Below, piece after piece: positions 46,592 through 56,173 of a DNA stretch of 64,000 bases. The stretch is from Polyangia bacterium (GTDB lineage Bacteria > Myxococcota_A > Polyangia > Nannocystales > Nannocystaceae), in the NCBI GenBank assembly GCA_030424595.1, contig JAUHWG010000003.1, positions 124,001 to 188,000 on the forward strand, written 5' to 3'. Under the pieces are notes generated by a model. The model saw only the letters and a list, made by a program, of their open reading frames with translations. It was not told where the DNA came from and searched no databases. The stretch's first letter is position 1. Each line of letters starts with the position of its first letter. A program made the position numbers and the translations under genes.

Positions 46592-48205
46592 GTGGTCGAC
46601 TTCGACGTAGGCGAGCACGGCGGCTGCGCGCTGCTCTCGAGCGGGCTCTTGGGCTGCTGGCGGCAAGCCGTCCACCGCGGATCGCCGCCCGGCCCGTTCA
46701 CTGAGCGAGCGCGCGTGCGCGCCCGCGACATCGCCATCGCCGGGAACCGCTGGCTGTGGATGCTCGAGGACGACGGTCGAGTGCTCCGCGCCGACCTCGC
46801 CGGGGACGACGAAGCGCTCGAATGGCAGGAGCTCGGCGTGGTCGTGGACGGCGTCGAGCTGGCGGCCGCGCACGATCACGTCTGCGTGCGCACGGCCCAG
46901 GGCGCGGCGCTGTGCCGCGGTCACAACTCCCACGGGCAGCTCGGCGACGGCGCCAGCGATCGCCGCGACGCGTTCGTGACGACGAGCGAAAGCGGGGTCG
47001 CTGCGCTCGCGCTCGCCGAGCTCCGGACCTGCGCGCTGGTGGCGGACGAGGTCGCCTGCGCTGGCCTCGCGCGCGAGGACAGGAGCAAGCCGGAGCAGGA
47101 TCCGCGCGCGCCGCTGCGGCAGCACACGCTGCCGAACCTCCAGGCGCGCGCGCTCGCGGCCAGCGGGGACACGACATGCGCCCTCGACCAGGCCGGGGCC
47201 GTCCGCTGCTGGGGGCTCGCGGCGGTCAACTGGATGGAGACCCCGCGCGACCGCCTCGGGATCGTCGCCATCAGCACGCCGACGGTCGTCAACGAGCGAG
47301 AGGATGATCTGCGCGGCGTGTGGGCCCAGGATCAATTCATCGCCTGGCTCGACGGTCAGGGCCGACTGCGCCGCAGCTTCTGGGTCCTGTCGGACACGGC
47401 GCGCCCGCCCTACCTCGAGTCCAAGGCGCCCGGCGGCCTCGAGACGGCGCCGCTCGAGCGCCTCGTCGGCCACAGCTTCACCTGCACCACCGAGGCCAGC
47501 ACGCGCGCGCTCGCCTGCGGCGTCGCCCACGGCCGACGCGCGCCCGTCCCGGGGATCAAGCGCGCGACGGCGGTGGCGCTCGCGTTCCGTGAGGCCTGCG
47601 CGATCACCCCTCAGCGCCGGGTGCGCTGCGCGTACCTCCCAGACCTCTACGAGGAGTCCGCGATCGTCGTCGCCTCCTCGCTGCCGGGGCTCAAGGACGC
47701 CGTCGACATCGCCTCCGCCGGCGGGACGTTCTGCGCGCTGACCCGCGACGACGACGTGCGCTGCTGGTCCGCCAAAGGGAGGGAGAGCTTCGACGCGCGC
47801 GAGCGGCTTCGACTCGCGATCGAGCTCGGCGAGCTCGAGGAGACGGGCCTCGCCGGCGTCACCGCCCTCGCCGGCAATGACCTAGGCTTCGCCAGCCTCG
47901 ACGCGGACGGCCGGGTCCGCCGTTGGAGCGCGCCCTTTGACGGCGAGGTCGAGGAGGAGCGCGCGCCGAGACTCGAGGCCGCGGTGGTCGAGCTGGTCGC
48001 CGGCGAGACCCACTTCTGCGCCCGCGACAAGAACCACGCGGTCACCTGCTGGGGCGTCGAGGATCACGGACAGCTCGGCCGCCTCCCGCCGGAGGTCCAC
48101 CTGGAGCTGACGCCGCTCGAGTTCCCGGATCCCGAGGCCGAGGCCGAGGCCGCTACTCGGGCGTTTTTCATCCCATTGATCAGGGCCCTGTGGGCGTCGA
48201 CGTGA
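46592..48205 (+). CDS. RCC1-repeat protein, probably 5'-truncated
   Basis: About 537 residues from GTG 46592. Seven or so RCC1-type blades: CALLSSGLLGCW, HVCVRTAQGAALCRGHNSHGQLGDG, TTCALDQAGAVRCWG, FCALTRDDDVRCW, FCARDKNHAVTCWGVEDHGQLG. This is a beta-propeller common in myxobacterial secreted proteins. No signal peptide or lipobox is seen before the first blade, and upstream sequence does not continue the pattern, so the true N-terminus was probably lost. The stop at 48205 is clean. Confidence 0.7.
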   Translation: MVDFDVGEHGGCALLSSGLLGCWRQAVHRGSPPGPFTERARVRARDIAIAGNRWLWMLEDDGRVLRADLAGDDEALEWQELGVVVDGVELAAAHDHVCVRTAQGAALCRGHNSHGQLGDGASDRRDAFVTTSESGVAALALAELRTCALVADEVACAGLAREDRSKPEQDPRAPLRQHTLPNLQARALAASGDTTCALDQAGAVRCWGLAAVNWMETPRDRLGIVAISTPTVVNEREDDLRGVWAQDQFIAWLDGQGRLRRSFWVLSDTARPPYLESKAPGGLETAPLERLVGHSFTCTTEASTRALACGVAHGRRAPVPGIKRATAVALAFREACAITPQRRVRCAYLPDLYEESAIVVASSLPGLKDAVDIASAGGTFCALTRDDDVRCWSAKGRESFDARERLRLAIELGELEETGLAGVTALAGNDLGFASLDADGRVRRWSAPFDGEVEEERAPRLEAAVVELVAGETHFCARDKNHAVTCWGVEDHGQLGRLPPEVHLELTPLEFPDPEAEAEAATRAFFIPLIRALWAST

Positions 48206-48508
48206 GGGGCACGCGCTGACCGCTCGCTCGCCTCCTCCCGCATCGCCGCCGCCTGCAACCCACGGGGGATGACGTACGCCCTCGCCGCGAAGCTCCCCGT
48301 GTCTGAGATCTAGGACGACATGGACGGATGCGCCTCGCATTCACGTTTGGGTTCACACGCCACCTTGATGCTGCTCGGGTAGCAGCCCTCGCGGTGGGAC
48401 CTCGCGCGCCTGCTAGCTCGACGCCCGGCTTGACCAGGCGATCTTGCAACTCCAAACAGTGCCATGGTAGCCGTGGAGCGAAACCGCGCCCCCGCGGAGG
48501 ATCAAACC

Positions 48509-50134
48509 ATGACCTCTCCTGACCTCATCTGTCGGCATCAACTCTTCCGCCTCCTCTCCCTCCCTGGCTCCATCGTTCTGGGCTTGAGCGGCTGCGGCGA
48601 CACATCGGCTGGGTCTGGGACGGAGACCGCATCGTCGGCCTCTGGGGCCACGGCTCCTACTGAGTCAGGCAGCGCCACGGCAGGCGGAGCCACCGACGCT
48701 TCCCAGACCGCAGGGGGGATGTCCGACTCCGCGAGCAGCTCCGGCACGGCGACGGGGACGACGACCGGTACGACGACGGGCACGACGACCGGCACGACGA
48801 CCGGGAACGACACAACAACCACCGGCGCGGACTCCGAAACCTCCACATCGACCACAGGCCCCGATCAAGTCTGCGGTGACGGGATTGTTCACCCTGCTGA
48901 GCAGTGTGACGACGGCAACGCTATCGACGACGATCTCTGCACCAATGACTGCGAGTTTGGCGAGGCGGCCATATGTGGCAGTGTGGAGAAGATCACCCCT
49001 ACCGACGGGGCCACGGGGGACCGCTTTGGCAGTGGCCTCGCCGCTCAGGGGGACACTATCGTGGTCGGCGCGAGCCACCATAACGGAGCACGCGGGGCTG
49101 CATACGTGTGTGAAAAGTACGACGAAGGGTGGGCGCTGGTGGCCAAGCTCAGCGCCAGCGACGGTATTGAGTACGACAGCTTCGGCTACTCGGTCGCCAT
49201 CGACGGAGACACCATTGTGGTCGGCGCCGTTGGATACAACGAGAACGAGGGCCCCGACGGGTTCGCCTACGTGTTCGAGAGGAGTGATGAGGGGTGGACG
49301 GAGCAGGAGACCCAGAAGCTGGTGGCGAGCGACGGAAACCCGCTAGACAACTTTGGCATTTCCGTCGCCGTCCAGGGGGATGTCATTGTAGTGGGCGCGA
49401 AAAACCACAAGGATGAGAATACGGACAGCGGATCTGCCTATATCTTCGAGAGGGTTGGGGAGGAGTGGCAGGAGATCCAAGAGATCTACCCCAGCGATCC
49501 ATGGCAGGGGAACAGCTTCGGAACCTCGGTTGCGATCGATCAAGATGTGATCGTGGTAGGCGGCCCTACGGCAAACGGGAAGAGCAACTTTTGCGGCGGT
49601 GCCTATATCTACGAGAAAAAGGGCAACGTTTGGCCACAGCTTGAGACCGCAAAGGTTATCGCCGACGACGGTCTGACACACGATCACTTTGGCTGGAGCG
49701 TAGCCATTGACGGCACGACCATCGTCGTCGGTGCTCAGAACGCCGATACTGCGATGGTCAAGGACTGTGGCGCGGCGTACGTATTCGAGAACGAGGGAGG
49801 ACCCTGGGTCCAAAAGGCGAAGCTGCAGGCGGCCGTCCCAAGTAAGGCTGGGAACATTGGCACCACAGTCGCGCTCCGAGGCGACACCATCGTCGCGGGG
49901 GCCACCAGCTCCAGAAACGAAGAGGACCTCGTGACGGGGGCCGCCTACGTGTTCCAGAAGGAGGGCAACCTATGGCCAACAACGGAGGCGATAAAATTGC
50001 TCGCACCTGACGCCAAGGAGTCTGATGTGCTGGGTCGTGGACTCGCCATGACCGAGGCCAACATCATCGTCGGGGCATGGCAGGCCGAAGACGACGTACC
50101 CAACAGCGGCGCGGTGTATATCTTCTCTCGATGA
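48509..50134 (+). CDS. Lipoprotein with DUF4215 Cys motif and FG-GAP beta-propeller
   Basis: 541 residues from ATG 48509 (GGAGG 8 bases upstream). Lipobox IVLGLSGC. Long Thr/Ser/Gly linker with TGTT repeats. Then the myxococcal Cys-rich motif CGDGIVHPAEQCDDGNAIDDDLCTNDC (shown only in part: CGDGIV...EQCDDGN). Then about seven integrin-like FG-GAP repeats of the form FGxSVAIDGDTIVVGA...GAAYVFE. Predicted cell-surface propeller with Ca-binding loops (DGDT, DGTT). Confidence 0.9.
   Translation: MTSPDLICRHQLFRLLSLPGSIVLGLSGCGDTSAGSGTETASSASGATAPTESGSATAGGATDASQTAGGMSDSASSSGTATGTTTGTTTGTTTGTTTGNDTTTTGADSETSTSTTGPDQVCGDGIVHPAEQCDDGNAIDDDLCTNDCEFGEAAICGSVEKITPTDGATGDRFGSGLAAQGDTIVVGASHHNGARGAAYVCEKYDEGWALVAKLSASDGIEYDSFGYSVAIDGDTIVVGAVGYNENEGPDGFAYVFERSDEGWTEQETQKLVASDGNPLDNFGISVAVQGDVIVVGAKNHKDENTDSGSAYIFERVGEEWQEIQEIYPSDPWQGNSFGTSVAIDQDVIVVGGPTANGKSNFCGGAYIYEKKGNVWPQLETAKVIADDGLTHDHFGWSVAIDGTTIVVGAQNADTAMVKDCGAAYVFENEGGPWVQKAKLQAAVPSKAGNIGTTVALRGDTIVAGATSSRNEEDLVTGAAYVFQKEGNLWPTTEAIKLLAPDAKESDVLGRGLAMTEANIIVGAWQAEDDVPNSGAVYIFSR
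48753..48803 (+). repeat. 12-bp tandem repeat in lipoprotein linker
   Basis: About four units of GGCACGACGACC coding TGTT. Confidence 0.85.
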
Positions 50135-50206
50135 CAGGTCGGACGTGCGCGGGGAGTCAGCGCCTCTCCGGTGCGGCCCCGGCGTGGACCGCCCACCCGT
50201 GCTGAC

Positions 50207-50249
50207 GATGAGGAGCGCCCGCTCTTCGGTGAGTTCGCGCAGAGGTTCC
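50207..50249 (+). pseudogene. Integrase gene relic
   Basis: 43 bases matching 10099-10141 of the integrase with three mismatches, coding DEERPLFGEFAQRF against DEERPLFGEFAERF. The frame falls apart on both sides. Remnant of a second, closely related integrase. Confidence 0.7.
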
Positions 50250-50441
50250 ACGCCCACGGCGTCGCTGTTCGCACGCGTCCCCTACCCACCGCAAAACTCA
50301 GAGATTTCCAATTGTCCACCATGGTGGTCACTGTCGCGGTAGATGTACACAGGATCGCCTCGACGATCGACCGACGAGTGACACAGACGTCCACTCGATT
50401 GGACAGTTGAATGGCAGGGTACGCGTGTTAGCGTCCGCCGC

Positions 50442-51380
50442 ATGAGGCCCATTTTCGCACTGGTCGTCGCAGCGTTGGCCCTCCCCCAGGTAGCGCAGGC
50501 TACCGCCTCTGCACCCACAGGGAAGAAGTCCGACAAGAAGTCCAACAAGAAGGCCAAGAAGAAGGCCAAGATCGATCGGCCCGTCTCAGAGTCCGCATGG
50601 GCGGCGATGGTAGACCGAGATGTCGTCGTGGTCAGCGGAGAGGGCTCGATTCGCGGGAAGCTAGCCGGCCACGATGCCGACACTGCGACAGTGATCGGAG
50701 CCGGCGGCGACCTCCTCGTCGTCGAGAAGGACAGCGTCTCCGAGCTACGGGCAGCTCACGCAACGCCAACGCCACCGCCACCGCCACCCCCGTCCACGTC
50801 GACAAGGACCTCCGCTCCCAAAAGGTCAGCTTCGAGCGATACCGCCCGTGGCTTCAAGAAGCGCGGTACCTACCTCTACGGATCCCCTGGTGCGGTGCTG
50901 TTCCCCTTCTCGCTCGACCTGATCGCCTACCGCTGGGGCTTTGGCGTCGGCGACTTCAAGCCCAGACCCGGATCACACTTCGCGAGCGCTGTCGGCTTCG
51001 CCTTCGACCATGCCGTCGATCACGACCGCCTCCAGGTCGCGACCTACGATCCGCTCTTCGGGTTGACCATGAACACCGAGGTCAACGCCTGGACCCACAT
51101 CCTCCGGCCGATGGCTGAGTTCCGGCTCGGGGGGAGCGGCGAGAAGGTCTTCGCGTACGGTCTCTTCGGGGCGGGTCTCACGGTGCTCCACATCACCGCG
51201 AGGGAGGTCGGCGGAGCCAGCGAGAGCGACACGCAGGTGGGCATCTGCACGCCGATCGGCGCAGGAGTTCAGGGGCTTATCGGAGAACGATGGACCATCG
51301 GCTTCGAGCCGCGGGTCGTGCTCGACCTCGCGATCGCCACGGTCTTCGACGCGAAGCTCCTCATCGGCGCCAAGTTTTGA
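50442..51380 (+). CDS. Predicted outer-membrane beta-barrel-like protein
   Basis: 312 residues. Cleavable signal peptide (MRPIFALVVAALALPQVAQA). Lys-rich stretch (KKSDKKSNKKAKKKAK), then a small SH3/Sm-like beta segment (VVVVSGEGSIRGKLAGHDADTATVIG), a Pro-rich linker (PTPPPPPPPS) and a C-terminal domain of amphipathic strands ending in Phe (LLIGAKF), as in barrel proteins. No close family is recognised. The Lys-rich and Pro-rich parts could contact peptidoglycan. Confidence 0.65.
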   Translation: MRPIFALVVAALALPQVAQATASAPTGKKSDKKSNKKAKKKAKIDRPVSESAWAAMVDRDVVVVSGEGSIRGKLAGHDADTATVIGAGGDLLVVEKDSVSELRAAHATPTPPPPPPPSTSTRTSAPKRSASSDTARGFKKRGTYLYGSPGAVLFPFSLDLIAYRWGFGVGDFKPRPGSHFASAVGFAFDHAVDHDRLQVATYDPLFGLTMNTEVNAWTHILRPMAEFRLGGSGEKVFAYGLFGAGLTVLHITAREVGGASESDTQVGICTPIGAGVQGLIGERWTIGFEPRVVLDLAIATVFDAKLLIGAKF

Positions 51381-51413
51381 TGCTGATAGAGCATCGACGG
51401 CCGACGGCTGAGC

Positions 51414-51665
51414 TCCGACTCTGGAAGACCAGTCTCGAAGAGCAGTGAGAGCGGCTGCGGCGAGGATGACCTGAGCGCGGAGCGCGGGGGCGAGGTCGAG
51501 CTCAGCGTCCGGGTCCTGCGCGACGATGACTTCGTGAACTCGAGCGAGGATGGCGGTCATCCGCTCGGGGGTCGGCTGCTGCGCGGCGAGGAAGGGCAGC
51601 TCACAGCCGCGCTCCTCGAAAGCGCCGTCGGTCACGAGGCAGTGCAAGTGCACGTAGAGGCCCAT
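51414..51665 (-). pseudogene. IS91-like transposase fragment
   Basis: Minus-strand reading VHLHCLVTDGAFEERGCELPFL, then QQPTPERMTAILARVHEVI. This is the block after the HxH of IS91/ISCR Y2 transposases (pattern NPHVH.LV.DGVF). About 80 residues remain, with no catalytic tyrosines. Confidence 0.5.
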
Positions 51666-52030
51666 GTCGCTGCGAGGAAGCTGTGCGACGGAGGGGGGGA
51701 TGTGCGAAGCCGCGCCGAAGGCCGTAGATTGGGTCGTGGTTGTCGACGTTGCTCTCGGCGTGGGGATGGTTCACTCGCAGCAGGAATCGCCTCGCTGTTC
51801 TTCGTACTTGCTGCGACGCAAGATGTTGCCCCCACGAGCATGAGGACTCGCGACGTCGAGACTGGCGTCGTACTCCCAGGCGCAGCGGCGGACACTGAGC
51901 TGGGAGAGCTGAGGGTCTTGTCGACCTCGCCCAGAAGCGCCCCCGCACGCGTCCACACTGGATATCCGGCGCTCGCGCGGCGTTTCGTGCTCCGAGCCCT
52001 CGGACGAGCCTGCTAGGCTGCTGCCCCGTT
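51666..52030. other. Intergenic region
   Basis: No supported gene. Probably decayed sequence upstream of the IS91-like relic and the promoter of the acetyltransferase gene. Confidence 0.3.
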
Positions 52031-52567
52031 ATGGTCCACGTCGCGGAGGTCTTGGTCAACGAGCGAGCGCGGGCGTTGCCCGAGCTCCTGCGTCTCGTTG
52101 CGCTCGAGCGCGGGCGGGTGGGGACGCTGCTTAACGTCCAAGAGCCTGCGTTCTACGAGCGCATGCTCGGCGACGGCGGCGCGACCTTCATCGCTGTCGA
52201 GGATGGCCGCCTGCTCGGCTTCGCTTGCCTTGCGGGTCGGGAGTCAGTGCACCCGTTTTGGTCGCCGCACCTCGATCGCCTCGGCGTCGACAGGTCGCGG
52301 ACGGGGGTGTTGATCCACGCCATCGTCGACCCGGCGGCGCACGGCCGAGGGGTCGGCAGAGCGCTGCTCGTGGCGCGCATGGCCGCGGCGCGAGGCCGTG
52401 GCCTAGATCTGCTCGTGTCGACCGTCGACCCCGACAACGCGGCGTGTTTGGGTCTGCTCGAGGGCGCTGGATTTCGCCGGCTCGAGACCCGGCGCGTGTA
52501 CTCGGCCAATGTCCTCAGGGTCCTGCTAGCCCGCGACCTCGCCGGCGCGCCGAGAAGCGCGGACTAG
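52031..52567 (+). CDS. GNAT family acetyltransferase
   Basis: 178 residues from ATG 52031. Acetyl-CoA-binding motif A: VDPAAHGRGVGRALLVAR (R/Q-x-x-G-x-G/A as HGRGVG), beta4 FIAVEDGRLLGFACLAG, and motif B VSTVDPDNAACLGLLEGAGFRR. Substrate unknown. Monocistronic. Confidence 0.85.
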   Translation: MVHVAEVLVNERARALPELLRLVALERGRVGTLLNVQEPAFYERMLGDGGATFIAVEDGRLLGFACLAGRESVHPFWSPHLDRLGVDRSRTGVLIHAIVDPAAHGRGVGRALLVARMAAARGRGLDLLVSTVDPDNAACLGLLEGAGFRRLETRRVYSANVLRVLLARDLAGAPRSAD

Positions 52568-52580
52568 GGGTTCGGGCTTC

Positions 52581-52653
52581 GCGTCCTTCGTCGGCCTCGG
52601 CCTCGCGCTCCTTCGTCGGCCTCGGCCTCGCGCTCCTTCGTCGACGTCGGCCC
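52581..52653 (+). repeat. 25-bp tandem repeat
   Basis: About three units of GCGCTCCTTCGTCGGCCTCGGCCTC right after the GNAT stop; the last is diverged. Confidence 0.85.
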
Positions 52654-52680
52654 CCGCTAGCACCCGCGCCGCTGCGCAGC

Positions 52681-52722
52681 CTCAAGGCCGCGCTCGTCTC
52701 CCTCGTCGACGTCGTCCCGAGC
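52681..52722 (+). pseudogene. Second ExeA/TniB-like ATPase shred
   Basis: Matches the reverse complement of about 44724-44765: TCAAGGCCGCGCT.GTCTCC and CTCGTCGACG, then GTCGTCCCGA after an 8-base deletion (KAALVSLVD...VVP). Opposite orientation to the first fragment. Confidence 0.45.
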
Positions 52723-52759
52723 GGTGCGCCCCACGTGCGCCTGCCTGCCGCTCAACTTG

Positions 52760-54073
52760 TCAGCGGCGACCGACCACGTGCAGCGAAGCGACGCCGCTGG
52801 GTAGGATCAGGCGGCGTAGCTCGGCCCGAGGGAGCGTGAGATGCACAGCAGCACCGTCGCCCTGCGGATCTGGACATACGGTGATCACGCGGTTGAGCGG
52901 CAGCCGAGGATAGTCGCCCCAGCGAGGGGGGCCACGGCCGAAGTCGACGCGGTAGATGGGGAAGCGCGAGTAGTTGTTGAGCAGCAGGCCGTCCGCAAAT
53001 TGTCGGCGTATGAAGCTCGGCATGTAGCGCAGGGCCTCACTCGGCGCGACGCGGGCCTGGATCGCGCGCAGATCGGCGAGAATGCGCTCACTTGTGACGG
53101 TCGCCGCGAGCCGACGCAAAGAGCGGGCTAGGGTGAGCGGCGAGCGGGCGAGGACGGCAGTCTCTTCGTTGAGCGCGCGAGCGGTCGCCGCGTTGCCAAC
53201 GTAGTGCGGCGAGAGGCCAAGCTCTGGGAGCCGGCGCAGATCGTAGATTGTTCCGATCTCCATGCGCCGGTTCACGCTCGTGGTCGCCAGCGCCTGGACC
53301 AGCACCCCCATGACCGCGTCCTGAGTCGAGATCCATTCACCGCCTGGCACCTGCCCCATGAGATCAGCCTTCCACGCCCCGAGGAGCGCTCCTGGCAGGT
53401 GCACGAGCGCCGTAGCGGCCGTCCAGGGGGTGAGGAGTGAGCGGGCGACGAACCCCGCGAGGAGGCGGCGCGAGAGGGGCGTGTCCAGCCGCGGATCCGG
53501 GGCTGCGATCGGGCCCTCCTCCTGCAGGAGGGGCTGCCGGTTGTAGGAGAGTGGCTGACCCGACGGGTCGCCCCGGTAGTGTTTCGCCCAGCGCTCGAGG
53601 AGCCGCCATGCGCCAACCCCGTCCATGAGCGCGTGAGCGTTGCTGAGGCCGACGACCGTACCGTCACGGAAGCGAGTCACGCGGATCCCAACGATGGGGC
53701 GATCGCGGTTCACTTTGACCAAGGAGAGCGGCTCAGTCAGGAGCCCGAAGTCAGGCTTCATGGAGTGCGCGTAGCCGTAGGCGGGCATCGACCCCTTCTG
53801 CTCGATGACGGAGTATCGAAGCCCTGCGTCGTCGATCGCGACCTCCCAGTGGTTGTCAGAGGTCTCACGGAGGCGACCACACAGGATCGGCAGCTCCTCA
53901 AGACAGCTTCTGAGGCTTGTCAAGAGCCGCCCTGGATCAAGGCGATAGTCGAACGCCGCGGCGCGTCGGACTGTGAGCGCCCCTGGCTCAATGTCACACG
54001 CGCTTAAACGCTGCGGCGCTCGTCGGATACCGCAGCGGACCAGGGAAGTCTTCGTCCGCAAGGGGAGCAGCAT
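52760..54073 (-). CDS. BAHD-like acyltransferase (transferase family)
   Basis: 437 residues from ATG 54073. HxxxD catalytic motif HALMD (147-151), YVGNA (291-295) and DFGRG (377-381), in the right order and spacing for the BAHD/transferase superfamily (HxxxDG, YFGN, DFGWG) of plants and fungi, with homologues in some bacteria. Such enzymes move an acyl group from acyl-CoA to an alcohol or amine. No signal peptide or partner gene, so the substrate is open. It is better supported than an NRPS C domain or WS/DGAT because of the YxGN and DFGRG blocks. Confidence 0.75.
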   Translation of the reverse strand: MLLPLRTKTSLVRCGIRRAPQRLSACDIEPGALTVRRAAAFDYRLDPGRLLTSLRSCLEELPILCGRLRETSDNHWEVAIDDAGLRYSVIEQKGSMPAYGYAHSMKPDFGLLTEPLSLVKVNRDRPIVGIRVTRFRDGTVVGLSNAHALMDGVGAWRLLERWAKHYRGDPSGQPLSYNRQPLLQEEGPIAAPDPRLDTPLSRRLLAGFVARSLLTPWTAATALVHLPGALLGAWKADLMGQVPGGEWISTQDAVMGVLVQALATTSVNRRMEIGTIYDLRRLPELGLSPHYVGNAATARALNEETAVLARSPLTLARSLRRLAATVTSERILADLRAIQARVAPSEALRYMPSFIRRQFADGLLLNNYSRFPIYRVDFGRGPPRWGDYPRLPLNRVITVCPDPQGDGAAVHLTLPRAELRRLILPSGVASLHVVGRR

Positions 54074-54389
54074 GCCACGGTTGTATCGTCGCTGTCCTCG
54101 GGACCGAGCGCCGGGCGAGCGGCGGCCCGTAGCTGAGCCCGGGAGATTCTCCCGGCAGTAGAGCTCAAGAACGAACTGCTCTCCGGCTCTCCCGGCTGCG
54201 TCTACTGCTCCTCGCAGATCAGACGCGCCGCATCGCCACAGCTGGTGGCCGCCGCGTCGGAAGAGGATCGCGTGCCTTGAGGACGATCGCGTTGAGAATC
54301 CCCCAGAGGTCTTTGCGCGCTGGATGTCGCGCTCTCGCCTGGGAGCGATGATCCAGGTCGCGAAGATGCTGGTCCAAGCGCGGGCGACC
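54074..54389. other. Intergenic region
   Basis: No gene supported. The sequence upstream of the acyltransferase start and the kinase relic is a patchwork. Confidence 0.3.
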
Positions 54390-55140
54390 TTCAGCGTGGC
54401 ATCCCGCAGCAGGCCAACATCGCCGAGCTGCGCGGCGCGACCGGGCGGGTCTTCGTCAAGCTGCTCGATCTCGGCGTCGCTCGGGCGGATGATCTGGCGA
54501 GCGTGCAGCAGGGCGGGGAGCTCCTGCCGCCGCGGCGACGGACGAAGCCCGGGAAGGTGCTCGGAACGCCTGGCTACGTGCCCCCGGAGGCGGGGCTGTC
54601 GGTACCGGACGCGCGCTTTGACGTGTACGGCCTGGGGGCGACGATCTTTCGCCTGTGTACAGGGGTCATGACGAACCCGCTGGAGCCGCGATCGATGCGA
54701 GCGGCGCGGCCTGATCTGGATCTGCCGGAGGAGCTGGAGTCGATCGTCGCGCGGGCGCTCGCGGTGCTCCCGGAGGAGCGCATCGGATCGGCGGAGGAGC
54801 TGTCGCGGGAGCTCGCGGGGATCCAAACAGTGCATGTTGAGGAGGTCAAGGAGACCCTCTTCGACGGCTGCTACGAGCTGATCGAGCTGCTGGGGATCGG
54901 CGCGAAGGCGGAGCTCTACCGGGCGTATCACCGTGACGCGCGTCGCTACGTGGCGCTGAAGATCCTCCGGGCTGAGGTCTGCGACGATGCGGAGGAGCGG
55001 GTCCGCTTTGACCGCGAAGCGCGGGCGCTGGGGGTGCTCCGTCATCCCTCGATCCCAAGGCTCGTCGAATGTCGGACCGGTGCCGAGCGACGCCGGCCAT
55101 TCATCGCGATGGAGCTCTGTCCGGGTCAAATCGGAGTGAC
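54390..55140 (+). pseudogene. Tandem Ser/Thr kinase remnants
   Basis: Plus-strand reading: VKLLDLGVARADDLASV (DFG region), VLGTPGYVPPEAGL, DVYGLGATIFRLCTG and ALAVLPEERIGSAEELSREL (C-lobe of one kinase). Then YELIELLGIGAKAELYRAYHRD, YVALKIL and VRFDREARALGVLRHPSIPRLV (N-lobe of a second), stopping at IAMELCPG. The first kinase lacks its N-lobe and the second its C-lobe. A broken tandem-kinase gene. Confidence 0.7.
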
Positions 55141-55210
55141 GGCAGCCTTTGAGGTTGCGCGTTGTTCGCCATAGGTTGACACGGCAGCCGCGTAGGATTA
55201 TTTGGATGCG

Positions 55211-56173
55211 ATGCAATGCATAGTGTCCCTTAAGAATGGGATATCACTCCTCATCCTGTCCCTCGCTGTCGCGTGCGGGGGGGATGGGATCTCTACAGAC
55301 TCTGCGACCGGTGCAACTGCGGGGTCTGCGTTGACGAGCGCCTCCGAGCCGATGTCCATCTCAGGGCCGACGAGCGGCGGCACGACAAACCCTGGAGATC
55401 CGACGTCTGGGCCCACGACGCTTGGGACCACGACGTCTGGGACCACGACCTTTGGTCCGACAACCTCTGGTCCGACGACCTCTGGCACGACGACCTCGGG
55501 TACAGCGACTACTGGAGGTATCACGACGACTTGGGGAGCAACGGGCGCGGACACGGATCCGACGACGACGGGCACGACCGCGGGTGACGGCTGCTCCTAC
55601 GAGCTCGTGAGTGAGCTTCCTGGGACTCTCCTCGATGTGAGCTACGACAAGTCTCTCTTCGAGCTCAAGCCGCTAGAGCCCGGCGACTCCTTCACCTGTA
55701 TGCGGATCGAGTTCGACATGCAGACCGCAGACACCCTCGCGCAGACCAACATGGACTTCCCTGGCTGCCCGATCTTTACCGCCATCGCTGGCGTTCGTGG
55801 CACGACTGCGCAAGGGAAGCCGCTCGCGAGCGCGCTGTTCAAATATTACAAGGTTGGGTGCACGCCTGGGCCTGACCGGATCGAGCTCGACACCTTCGCC
55901 GATGCGAAGGTCACCCCTGGCCCGTGGCCCATCGGTGAACTCTATCACTTTGAGATCACCATCGAACCTTTCTTTAGTCGGCTCCGGGTCTTTCAGGAGG
56001 GCGCCCAGGTCGGGCCTGCGGTGGAGGTGTCGATTGAGGGGGCCACGCTCGAGATGGCTCGCGATCCGCTGATCAACCTGGGCATGGAGAAGCCGGCGGC
56101 GGACGCTTTCTTTCCCAACTACGGCGCGACGTACAAGGACTTGACGGTGTGGGCAGATGTCTCGCCGCCCTGA
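55211..56173 (+). CDS. Lipoprotein with Thr/Gly linker and beta-sandwich-like domain
   Basis: 320 residues from ATG 55211 (a TTG nine bases earlier is possible). Signal ends LSLAVAC (lipobox). A long TSGPTT/TTSGTT linker to about residue 125, then a domain of about 190 residues with two Cys pairs and beta strands (FTCMRIEFDMQTADTLAQ, YHFEITIEPFFSRLRVFQEGAQVG). This may be a LamG-like sandwich, but the family is not certain. Secreted, function unknown. Confidence 0.8.
   Translation: MQCIVSLKNGISLLILSLAVACGGDGISTDSATGATAGSALTSASEPMSISGPTSGGTTNPGDPTSGPTTLGTTTSGTTTFGPTTSGPTTSGTTTSGTATTGGITTTWGATGADTDPTTTGTTAGDGCSYELVSELPGTLLDVSYDKSLFELKPLEPGDSFTCMRIEFDMQTADTLAQTNMDFPGCPIFTAIAGVRGTTAQGKPLASALFKYYKVGCTPGPDRIELDTFADAKVTPGPWPIGELYHFEITIEPFFSRLRVFQEGAQVGPAVEVSIEGATLEMARDPLINLGMEKPAADAFFPNYGATYKDLTVWADVSPP

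Noticed and set aside
46330..46600. Minus-strand peptide (VSTFATWTRNPPVLDRVAS...) upstream of the RCC1 gene
   Set aside because: It looks somewhat protein-like and may be a relic, but I recognise no family and no start or end can be set.
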